Assembly (NCBI GenBank): GCA_900549105.1
Contig: URND01000058.1
Location: 1-17,459, forward strand
Direction: 5' to 3'
Source of the DNA: an uncultured Eubacteriales bacterium
GTDB lineage: Bacteria; Bacillota; Clostridia; Lachnospirales; Lachnospiraceae
Length of the DNA: 17,459 nucleotides
Each line of letters starts with the position of its first letter. The stretch's first letter is position 1. The notes beneath the pieces are model-generated. The model saw nothing but the letters and a program-made list of their open reading frames with translations, was not told the DNA's origin and searched no databases. Shown here piece after piece: positions 6,362 to 12,855 of the stretch. A program made the translations under genes and the position numbers.

Positions 6362-7171
6362 TTATTTTGTTAAATAAGGGTCAAAAACCGAAATCACCTG
6401 GGCTGCTCTCTCTGCTCCGCTGTGCATACAGTCCAAAATCGGTTTTTCGTCAATCAGCGCTGCGATAAATCCTGCAAAATAGGAATCTCCTGCACCTACT
6501 GTATTGACAACATTTTCCACCGGGACAATGTCCCCTTTATAAAATTTAGAACCATCATAGGCGATGGAACCATTTTTTCCAAAAGTGGCAATCATCAGCT
6601 TTGTTCCGAGGGAACAGGCATATTTCAGAAACTCTTTGCCTTCTTCCAGGTTATCCTCAAAGGATACAAGCCCACAATCGATATTGCTCAAAACATACTT
6701 TGTATCCGGATGATTTACCGCATTGCTCAAATCAAAAAATACTTTAACGCCCCGTTTCCGTATTTCCTCCAGCCGCGGTATCAACCGGCCGGTAAAATCG
6801 GTGTGCATCATATCGTGCCGGCAAATGAAATCAATGCTCTCATCGGAAAATTCATAATTTTTCATAATCCCCCGGACCGGTTCTCCATGGGTGCGGTCGT
6901 TATTAATTAAATGCAATGGCACCCGAGGCGTCTGGCCTCCCGGTATAATCTCCAGATGAGAACAGTCAATTCCCCGCTCCTTAAAAGCATTCAGCGACAT
7001 CTTGCCGTAATCATCATCCGAAACCGCTGAAACAATCGAGGATGCCACATCATCCCGCATATCCAGGAGATTGAAAAGAACATCGACACCGTTACCCGTT
7101 ACATAGCATCTATTGTCAAAATCAGGATAATAATCAATGCAGACATAACCTGCCGCAGCAAACTTCACCAT
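6362..7171 (-). CDS. PfkB-family sugar kinase, FrlD-like (fructoselysine 6-kinase family)
   Basis: A 269-residue ribokinase/PfkB-fold kinase, expected to phosphorylate the imported conjugate at C6 before cleavage by the SIS deglycase. Motifs are GNGVDVLFN (26-34, the substrate-binding region), SDDDYG (51-56), HGEPVRGIMKNYEFSDE (95-111, close to the equivalent part of FrlD), FGKNGSIAYDG (197-207) and NTVGAGDSYFAGF (223-235) with catalytic base Asp229. The usual DTxGAGD signature has Asn in place of the first Asp; the catalytic Asp is intact. The length agrees with E. coli FrlD (about 260). An AGGAG site precedes the ATG. It is the first gene of the operon, directly behind the promoter with the shared operator. 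The substrate could be fructoselysine or another fructosyl amino acid; the family assignment is firmer than the substrate. Confidence 0.82.
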   Translation of the reverse strand: MVKFAAAGYVCIDYYPDFDNRCYVTGNGVDVLFNLLDMRDDVASSIVSAVSDDDYGKMSLNAFKERGIDCSHLEIIPGGQTPRVPLHLINNDRTHGEPVRGIMKNYEFSDESIDFICRHDMMHTDFTGRLIPRLEEIRKRGVKVFFDLSNAVNHPDTKYVLSNIDCGLVSFEDNLEEGKEFLKYACSLGTKLMIATFGKNGSIAYDGSKFYKGDIVPVENVVNTVGAGDSYFAGFIAALIDEKPILDCMHSGAERAAQVISVFDPYLTK

Positions 7172-7219
7172 GTAATCTCTCCTTTATCATTTGTTCTCTG
7201 TACAATATGTATTATAACG

Positions 7220-7247
7220 TTATATATCTTTATATAACATGATATAA
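7220..7247 (-). promoter_or_regulatory. Tandem operator matching the one at 620-647
   Basis: Three 10-bp-spaced units read on the plus strand as TTATATAT (7220-7227), TTATATAA (7230-7237) and TGATATAA (7240-7247). On the minus strand this gives ATGTTATAT starting 11 bp after the -35 box and again 10 bp later, exactly as in the deglycase promoter. A perfect palindrome TATAACGTTATA (7213-7224) overlaps its downstream end. Confidence 0.55.
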
Positions 7248-7267
7248 CATTTCCGCTAGTTTGTCAA
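7239..7267 (-). promoter_or_regulatory. Promoter of the kinase/transporter operon
   Basis: On the minus strand TTGACA (7267-7262) is followed after 17 bp by TATCAT (7244-7239). The predicted start site is near 7232, giving a leader of roughly 60 bases to the kinase ATG at 7171. The -10 box is covered by the tandem operator. Confidence 0.65.
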
Positions 7268-7355
7268 TTCAAAGTAGTCTCTTTTTTGTTAAATTATTAT
7301 AACGGATTTTTGTCAGATTGTAACAAAGATATGAAAATTGACAAATATTGGAAAG

Positions 7356-7391
7356 AAAAATCGCCGCTTTTTTAAACAAGTGACGATTTTT
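7356..7391 (-). terminator. Terminator of the nuclease/helicase cassette
   Basis: AAAAATCGCCGCTT (7356-7369) pairs with AAGTGACGATTTTT (7378-7391), with one mismatch and one G-U pair. On the minus strand the stem ends in TTTTT, then C and TTT. It lies 42 bases after the last reading frame of the cassette. The plus strand also ends in T7, so it could work in both directions. Confidence 0.7.
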
Positions 7392-7433
7392 TTCCTGAAT
7401 TTTAATTGTCATATGAATTTCAAAGAAGGTATC

Positions 7434-7883
7434 CTACTCAAATTCACTTTTAACACGTTTTTTTCCGTGAATGATTTTATCATTTTTATTCACAAAGGAT
7501 TTTGTCCGTGCTTTCAGCAACAGTTTCCGCCCCTCCGGATTTCTTGTGTAAACAGCCTCATAAGAGCCGATAGCCTTTCGCATGCAGGATGCAAAACAGA
7601 GAGCATCTTCTTTTTTCTTTCCGAAAATATCCGGAACAGCATAGGACTCGCTCATCTTCCACCGTCTTTTTTTCAAAACCAGTAAATATCTCGGATTATC
7701 AATAATCCCCCAGAATTCCTCCAGACATTCGGCAAAAAGAGTCTTATCCCTTGTATTTCCGCCCTTCAGATAAGTGAAAACAGCCGCCTCCGCCTCTTCA
7801 GTCACCACATGGCAATGCATAGGTTCTTCCAGTTTCCCGGTTTGTATTAATGCATCCAGGATACCTTCGACAGCTTTCTTCAT
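7434..7883 (-). pseudogene. Detached C-terminal part of the helicase (probable frameshift product)
   Basis: A 149-residue frame lying 23 bases past the helicase stop codon. It has no ribosome binding site before its first ATG (upstream sequence CTCAAAAGCGG). The same frame stays open further upstream, reading YRLLSLWTPQKR just before MKKAVEGILDALIQTGKL, so it can be joined to the helicase by restoring one base in the short interval 7906-7923. The residues are basic towards the end (KARTKSFVNKNDKIIHGKKR) and the fold is not one I recognise. I read it as the C-terminal domain of the membrane-anchored helicase separated by a one-base deletion, rather than as an independent gene. The alternative is a genuine small downstream gene or a sequencing error at the junction. 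Confidence 0.55.
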
Positions 7884-7906
7884 CCGCTTTTGAGGCGTCC
7901 ATAAGC

Positions 7907-10114
7907 TCAGGAGCCGATAACCAATTTACATATTCCGAAAAAAGCCGCTATAATTGCAATATAAATCATAATCCCCGGCAAAAAAAGGTTTTTTGCCGAT
8001 GCACTCCCAATAGTCCGGGACAAAATCGAAAGAATAAATAGAATGACAGAAATAATCTCCATAACAACTGCATTCAGGAACAGGTAGCCGGGTTCCAATA
8101 ATCCTTTATCGACTTCCTCAACCTCTTCCACCCGCATATCGCCATAAATGACCTTCAAATCATTTTCCCAGGTTTCCCGAAGCCCCTTTCTCTCACCGGC
8201 AATTTTCATTGTCCTTTGATTACATTTCTCAATATTCTTTCTGGAATTCAGATTTTTCTCCAGGCCAAGACGCTCGATGCCGCTTTCAATCACCCCATCC
8301 AGGGCAGACACGCCCAAAAATGCGTCAAACCGCCGTTTTAGCGTTTCATAATCCCCTGAAAGTTCTCCGCTGCTTTCAAGCCCGGTTGGGAACACACAGG
8401 CCAGATGCCAGATGTTGCTTGTCTTATCCGGCTGGTCTTTAAAAACACGAATAGCCCTTCCCCGCATCTGATTACTGAGCATAAAAGAACCGACATAGGT
8501 TGCCAGAATCAGAGAATTAATGCACGGCGAATCCCATCCCTCTCCCAATAGAGATTTCGTCCCCACCAGCACATTAATCTGCCCGCAGGTAAATAATTCC
8601 GTTATCATGGAAACGATATGATGGCCGCTGCCTTTGAGTATCACCCTGCTGTAGCCCGTATCTCCAAGCGGCGTCAGACTGCCTTCACACATATATTTTT
8701 CAAACAAAGGCTTCAATGCCTCACAGACATCCGAAGGCACGATCACCACACTGCCGCTCAAAACGCCGAGACGCACTCCCTGCATCCCTTTTCTTCGGAT
8801 ATACTCAAATATGGGAACAGCCCCAAGCTCGCACGGAACCGTTGATGCGTTGCCGACCATTGACAGCATTTCTTTTTTAATAAAATCACATAAAATTAAA
8901 AGACGCAGTTCACTGCCAAGGCTCTCATATTCGGCCTCGACAATATCATTGATGCTGTCCAGCTTTCCCCTGCTGGAAACAAGCAGCTTTGACACTTTGT
9001 CATTAGTTGTGAGCTGTACTTTATTTCTATGAATACACCCTGCGGACTTCAGCCGCCCGATGAGCTCTTCCCGGTAGACCTTATCGCAGGGATAAGCTTC
9101 CGCATCTTCATATAAAAAGCCCTGCAAAAGGGTTTCCATCCAGCCGTTATCCAATTTCGGGAAATTTCCCTTTGTGCCGGTAAGCTCTACGAGATATCTG
9201 GAAAAGGGTACTCCGGCCGCATGAAGAAATATTAAAATCGACGAAAAATATTTCGGCTTGTCTAAAAAGATTTCGCTGTATTCTTCCGGCGCGAGAATCC
9301 CTCTGTGATTGGCAATCATACGGATAAATTCTCTGTCATAGGACAATTCCTCCACCACAGCTTTTGTCTGCTGCGTATATTCCTTAACTACACGGATTTC
9401 ATCATCCTTCGGCCAGTTAAAATATACATAATCCTGATGAGGACATAAACTGCCCTCCTTCACAAGTTCGGGGGTAAATATTTCCTCATCAATAGGGCCG
9501 CACAAATCCGTATACCGTTTCCACTGGGCCGGCGTGCTGTCATAGGGCGGTGTCGCCGTAAGCGATATCACGGTCATATCCGATATTTCTTTGATAAAAC
9601 TTTCCAGTGCTTTCCACCATTCACTGCGCAAATGATGGGCTTCATCCAGACAGATTGTCCGGATTCCCGCCGCCTTTACCGCCTCAAAAATATCAAAGTT
9701 CCGATAATCAACCACCTCTCCCTGGTCTTCTTCAATGCTTTCCTCTTCTTCTTTTAAAACGCCCGCATAATGCTTCATCGCGCTGTGAAGCGCCTGATAG
9801 GTAATCACCGTCACTGGGCGGATACTCCGCAGATCATTTGAAAACCATTCTTCCGCAGCGCAGCCTTCCTGCAAAAAGCCTTCCGCCATTCTCTCAAGCC
9901 ATTGCTGCCGAATAGTAATACTCGGCGATAAAATAAGGCACGGGGCGCCAAGCCTTCGAATCAACTCAATTCCCAATGTTGTCTTCCCCGACCCCGGCGC
10001 GGCGACAATATGTACTTTCCCATCTGCAAGATATTTTTCCCCATTGTCTAATACCCGCTTCTGATAAGTTCTCCATGTACCATGAAATTGTAAAACACCA
10101 TTAAATATATTCAT
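7907..10114 (-). CDS. DEAH-box superfamily 2 helicase with C-terminal membrane segments
   Basis: A 735-residue SF2 ATPase. Motif I APGSGKTT (39-46), motif II LDEAHH (156-161) and motif III SLTATPP (184-190) are intact in the first RecA domain. The second domain carries VLVGTKSLLGEGWDSP (515-530) and motif VI SNQMRGRAIR (547-556). A charged linker follows, then two hydrophobic spans at about 676-699 and 709-731, which would fix the enzyme to the membrane with the helicase in the cytoplasm. GGAG precedes the ATG at 10114, 21 bases after the Rpn-family gene. No nuclease or methylase domain is visible in the chain, so it is not a complete restriction subunit. The frame stops right after the second membrane span, and the family-like continuation lies in another frame. 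Role unknown; defence or nucleic-acid processing at the membrane is a guess. Confidence 0.8.
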   Translation of the reverse strand: MNIFNGVLQFHGTWRTYQKRVLDNGEKYLADGKVHIVAAPGSGKTTLGIELIRRLGAPCLILSPSITIRQQWLERMAEGFLQEGCAAEEWFSNDLRSIRPVTVITYQALHSAMKHYAGVLKEEEESIEEDQGEVVDYRNFDIFEAVKAAGIRTICLDEAHHLRSEWWKALESFIKEISDMTVISLTATPPYDSTPAQWKRYTDLCGPIDEEIFTPELVKEGSLCPHQDYVYFNWPKDDEIRVVKEYTQQTKAVVEELSYDREFIRMIANHRGILAPEEYSEIFLDKPKYFSSILIFLHAAGVPFSRYLVELTGTKGNFPKLDNGWMETLLQGFLYEDAEAYPCDKVYREELIGRLKSAGCIHRNKVQLTTNDKVSKLLVSSRGKLDSINDIVEAEYESLGSELRLLILCDFIKKEMLSMVGNASTVPCELGAVPIFEYIRRKGMQGVRLGVLSGSVVIVPSDVCEALKPLFEKYMCEGSLTPLGDTGYSRVILKGSGHHIVSMITELFTCGQINVLVGTKSLLGEGWDSPCINSLILATYVGSFMLSNQMRGRAIRVFKDQPDKTSNIWHLACVFPTGLESSGELSGDYETLKRRFDAFLGVSALDGVIESGIERLGLEKNLNSRKNIEKCNQRTMKIAGERKGLRETWENDLKVIYGDMRVEEVEEVDKGLLEPGYLFLNAVVMEIISVILFILSILSRTIGSASAKNLFLPGIMIYIAIIAAFFGICKLVIGS

Positions 10115-10135
10115 CTCATATCTCCAAATTTGAAG

Positions 10136-10993
10136 TTATTTCTGCATTTCTTTTAAAATTTCTTCATCGCCGAGTTCCGGAAATGTATGAATCAAATCTG
10201 CTATCTGTTCAATAGTTCCAATATTTTCTTCAAGAATATCCGCAATAGCTTCAACGGACAAATTCTTAGCCAATTTCTTTCGAACAAGAGCAATATTATT
10301 TAAAAGTCTTCCTTCAGTGCGGCCTTCCGCACGCCCCAGTTCCTGATTTTCCTGGTCCCGCATAAATAATGTCATATATTCTCGCCTCCATTCCAAATTT
10401 TCCCTAGCCTTCTTAATCTCATTATCTAGCAATGTGATAAATGTATTTTCGGATAATGTGTCATTATTTATGTATGATAAGAATGCTCCAAGAGTTGCAT
10501 TTAAACCGGATAAATCGCCTTTGGAATTCAAAAAAATTTTTACTGTACCGTCTTCAAGTGGAATATCCGGCTCCTCAATGCAGCGATTTTCAAATGTGTA
10601 TTTACATCGATTGCGTCCAAATAAATCAAAACAACAAATGAAAATAACATAACTTTGATTGAGATTTTTATACGAATCACCTTTTTCAATAAGATTTAAG
10701 TCAATCATCCCCTGATAATATCGGCTTCGTTTCGGCAGATTATCTCTTTTTACCGGCTGCATCTCTATGTTGTAAATAACATCTTTCGTATCTTTAACAT
10801 AGACATCCAGTCGTACACTCTTGGAATCAGCAGTCATATCAATAACTTTTTGCTCCTCCGGATATTCGATACGTTCAATTTTGATATCCAAAATAGCCTC
10901 AATCATTCGTTTGCAGATTTCCGGATTCCGCATTACCTTTCCAAAAAGGAAATCATCGGTAATATCCAGGTTCTCCCATGTTTTAAGGTACAT
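10136..10993 (-). CDS. Rpn-family recombination-promoting nuclease / PD-(D/E)XK nuclease family putative transposase
   Basis: A 285-residue protein from ATG 10993, chosen because an AAAGGAG site sits 8 bases upstream; a longer start at 11014 lacks one. The N-terminal half is the PD-(D/E)XK domain of the Rpn/PF12784 type: TDDFLFGKVM (12-21), RLDVYVKD (61-68) with Asp63, and YNIEMQ (74-79) with Glu77 and Gln79 as the ExQ active-site pair, then RSRYYQGMID (89-98). The C-terminal third is helical and charged, with an RAEGRTEGR repeat (221-229) usual before the tail of these proteins. Despite the transposase name, relatives are nucleases linked to recombination and defence, and no terminal repeats are seen here. 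It is the first gene of a cassette with the helicase, 21 bases away. Confidence 0.82.
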   Translation of the reverse strand: MYLKTWENLDITDDFLFGKVMRNPEICKRMIEAILDIKIERIEYPEEQKVIDMTADSKSVRLDVYVKDTKDVIYNIEMQPVKRDNLPKRSRYYQGMIDLNLIEKGDSYKNLNQSYVIFICCFDLFGRNRCKYTFENRCIEEPDIPLEDGTVKIFLNSKGDLSGLNATLGAFLSYINNDTLSENTFITLLDNEIKKARENLEWRREYMTLFMRDQENQELGRAEGRTEGRLLNNIALVRKKLAKNLSVEAIADILEENIGTIEQIADLIHTFPELGDEEILKEMQK

Positions 10994-11014
10994 AATATTT
11001 TCTCCTTTTCTCAC

Positions 11015-11087
11015 ATTTATATTTTCCTGCTTTTGTATATTAGGGAGATTATCTGACGTATATTTATATTTTCTTCATTTGTATATT
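11015..11087. repeat. Imperfect direct repeat in the leader of the nuclease/helicase cassette
   Basis: ATTTATATTTTC followed by a C/T-rich step and TTTTGTATATT occurs at 11015-11041. A close copy, ATTTATATTTTC then TTCATTTGTATATT, is at 11062-11087, 47 bp away. Low complexity limits the significance; it could be a regulatory repeat or a local duplication. Confidence 0.35.
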
Positions 11088-11090
11088 CAC

Positions 11091-11119
11091 ATTATATTTG
11101 AAATCAAAAAGGAAGTAAA
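11091..11119 (-). promoter_or_regulatory. Promoter of the Rpn nuclease/helicase cassette
   Basis: Minus strand TTTACT (11119-11114), 17 bp, TATAAT (11096-11091). The predicted leader of about 90 bases contains two imperfect copies of an AT-rich unit (11015-11041 and 11062-11087). Confidence 0.5.
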
Positions 11120-11145
11120 CCATTTTTCTGCACTAACACATTACG

Positions 11146-11183
11146 AAAATGGCACTGAAGAGATAAACCCTCAGTGCCATTTT
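11146..11183 (-). terminator. Terminator after the alpha/beta hydrolase gene
   Basis: AAAATGGCACTGA (11146-11158) pairs perfectly with TCAGTGCCATTTT (11171-11183) across a 12-base loop. On the minus strand the stem ends in TTTTCG, a short T tract, 18 bases past the hydrolase stop codon. The plus-strand T tract is longer, but no plus-strand gene precedes it. Confidence 0.7.
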
Positions 11184-11201
11184 TTCTAAGTTTTCAATGT
11201 C

Positions 11202-12023
11202 TTATTTTTCAATAAATGCTTTGATTGCTGCAGCCGCCTTGTCCGGCACCTCAATCGGGAGCATATGTGTAATGCCAGGGAAAGGAATCACTTCGACATC
11301 CGCGCTGGAATGTTCCTTCAGGAAATCCGGCGATGCCTGCGGATAAAGTCCTAATTCCGGTATCATATAAAGCAGAGGAACCGTAATGTCCTTTACAATC
11401 GGACGGTAATCCATAACGAACATGGAATGCCACAAACAGGTCAGAACATGTTCACTGTTAACACCTAAAAGCCCCGGTGCTACAAGGTCCTTCAATGCTT
11501 CCGGCAACGCCGCCATCGCCGGTAAAACGATGCGGTAAAACCGCCACATGAAATCGGCAATATTCTGTCCGAGCAATTCCATATCACTCTCTAAATCAGC
11601 ATAGACATACTGTCCCTGAACACAGCCGCCTTTCCATTCATCATCATTTAACAGCTTTGGACTCATATCAATAACAACAGCTTTTTTGATTCGATCGCAG
11701 CCGAACTGCTGCACATAACTGTAAATGGTCGCACCGCCCATGGAATGGCCGACCAAAATGACATCATGCAAATCTAAATACTCAATCAGCTCCCGTAAAT
11801 CACGGCCCAACTGCGGAAGGGTGAGACCCTTTGTCGGCCTGGACGACGCGCCATGGCCCCTCTGGTCATAACAAATACATTGATAATCCTTTTTTAGAAT
11901 ATCGATTATGGGCTTTAAATGTTGTGTCGATCCGGACCAGCCATGCATAAAAATAATCGGCTGCCCCTCTCCATGAATCTCATAATACATTTTTGCATAG
12001 TCCTGCATTGCTAAATATGGCAT
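11202..12023 (-). CDS. Alpha/beta hydrolase fold protein
   Basis: A 273-residue cytoplasmic hydrolase from ATG 12023, chosen because AAAGGAG precedes it at good distance; an upstream ATG at 12056 has no such site. HGWSGS (27-32) forms the oxyanion-hole region, DQRGHG (53-58) is the usual strand-4 motif, GHSMGG (92-97) carries nucleophile Ser94, and His253 in GITHMLPIE is the catalytic histidine. A lid of mainly helical sequence lies at about 122-200. The usual Asp after strand 7 is not obvious, since the segment reads YMIPELGLYP. Relatives include esterases, haloperoxidase-like enzymes and C-C hydrolases; the substrate cannot be predicted. It is a single-gene unit with its own terminator. Confidence 0.85.
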   Translation of the reverse strand: MPYLAMQDYAKMYYEIHGEGQPIIFMHGWSGSTQHLKPIIDILKKDYQCICYDQRGHGASSRPTKGLTLPQLGRDLRELIEYLDLHDVILVGHSMGGATIYSYVQQFGCDRIKKAVVIDMSPKLLNDDEWKGGCVQGQYVYADLESDMELLGQNIADFMWRFYRIVLPAMAALPEALKDLVAPGLLGVNSEHVLTCLWHSMFVMDYRPIVKDITVPLLYMIPELGLYPQASPDFLKEHSSADVEVIPFPGITHMLPIEVPDKAAAAIKAFIEK

Positions 12024-12080
12024 AATTATCACTCCTTTTTTGTTTTTTCTATTCAATCTTTAATATCACGCTATCACTCT

Positions 12081-12096
12081 TTGACATTTTTGTCAA
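12081..12096. promoter_or_regulatory. Inverted repeat upstream of the alpha/beta hydrolase, possible operator with -35 box
   Basis: TTGACA and TGTCAA flank TTTT in a perfect 6-bp inverted repeat. On the minus strand TTGACA (12096-12091) could be the -35 box of the hydrolase gene, but the -10 at 17 bp (TAGCGT) is poor. It may be an operator or only a chance palindrome. Confidence 0.3.
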
Positions 12097-12137
12097 TAAT
12101 TCCGCGTTTACATGTTCATTTGACTTATGATTCTACA

Positions 12138-12720
12138 TTATATATTTCCAGTAATCCCGTGTATCGCATTTTCATATAAAAAATCTTTCAGTTCATCCTT
12201 TTTATCCGTGTTATAATAATCCAATAAAAGAATATTAAACTGTTCTATATACTTATCTGTAATTGTCAATATTCCCGCTCCCGCCATTATCAAAATCTTG
12301 TTTGCAAGCATAAGACTTGTCCGTTTATTTCCATCCCAGAAGAACTGTCCTCTTGTCCCCCATGTAAATGCGTTTAGCGCCTTCTCTGTGGCAGTTGTAT
12401 CATCCCGCAAGATAGCCTGCAGCTCTTGTTCCGTATCCTGCTTTTGGGGAATTGGTGGGAGATATTCTGTTCCTGATCAAAATTGCCTGGATATCATCAA
12501 GCTGTACGCCCGGCACGTTCACCCCGTCCAATATTGTCCTGGTCTGCGGAAATGTTACTGCCCGGTTCTCCATTCTCATGCCACAGTATACATTTTCATC
12601 CCATTTCTTTTTGGCAAGGAACAGATTTTGCTCAAATGTCATATGAAATCTATCTTTAAACCTCCTCTGAGTTCCCCCGTTCTCCGTTTCATCTGCCAGT
12701 GTCATATACGGATACATCAT
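12138..12720 (-). pseudogene. Fic-domain protein gene with internal out-of-frame deletion
   Basis: Two overlapping frames make up one broken gene. The first (12720-12400) begins MYPYMTLADETE and contains FEQNLFLAKKKWDENVYCGM and RAVTFPQTRTILDGVNVPGV, ending normally at LDDIQAIL before running out of frame. The second frame resumes at about 12475 with SGTEYLPPIPQKQDTEQELQ, leading to RGQFFWDGNKRTSLMLANKIL, the Fic core, and stops at 12138. Intact relatives have about 50 or more residues between QAIL and SGTEY, so a central segment is missing and the frame is shifted. Where many Fic proteins have the catalytic His (HxFxxGN), this one has Gln (QFFWDGNKR). Fic proteins transfer AMP or other groups to target proteins; this copy should be inactive. 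The start may also be damaged: NGGTQRR follows the first residues abruptly. Confidence 0.75.
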
Positions 12721-12753
12721 GTCTTTTCGGCTCCTTTTTCATTGTTTAACCAC

Positions 12754-12762
12754 ATTATAACA
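12754..12762 (-). promoter_or_regulatory. Likely -10 box of the Fic remnant
   Basis: On the minus strand TGTTATAAT is an extended -10 element (TG-n-TATAAT). No good -35 is present at 17 bp (TGGCTT). The spacing to the gene start at 12720 is suitable, and GGAG precedes the ATG. Confidence 0.35.
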
Positions 12763-12782
12763 CCTGTTTTAAGAATAAGCCA

Positions 12783-12827
12783 GAAAAATAAGACCTTATA
12801 CTATGGGGCTCCACAGTATAAGGTCTT
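12783..12827 (-). terminator. ppdK: Terminator of ppdK
   Basis: On the minus strand AAGACCTTATACT (12827-12815) pairs perfectly with AGTATAAGGTCTT (12802-12790) across a 12-base loop, followed by ATTTTT (12788-12783). It lies 28 bases past the ppdK stop codon. Confidence 0.88.
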
Positions 12828-12855
12828 TATTCCATTATCCTATTTATCTGCTATC

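Noticed and set aside
7309..7345. Inverted repeat TTTGTCA/TGACAAA between the kinase promoter and the helicase terminator
   Set aside because: The arms are only 7 bp with 23 bases between them in AT-rich DNA, and they are not linked to a promoter; a chance match is likely.
7907..10114. Type III restriction enzyme Res subunit
   Set aside because: No partner methylase gene and no C-terminal nuclease motif; the chain instead ends in membrane segments.
10136..10993. Insertion sequence around the putative transposase-family gene
   Set aside because: No terminal inverted repeats or target-site duplication were found, and Rpn/PD-(D/E)XK proteins are commonly stand-alone genes.
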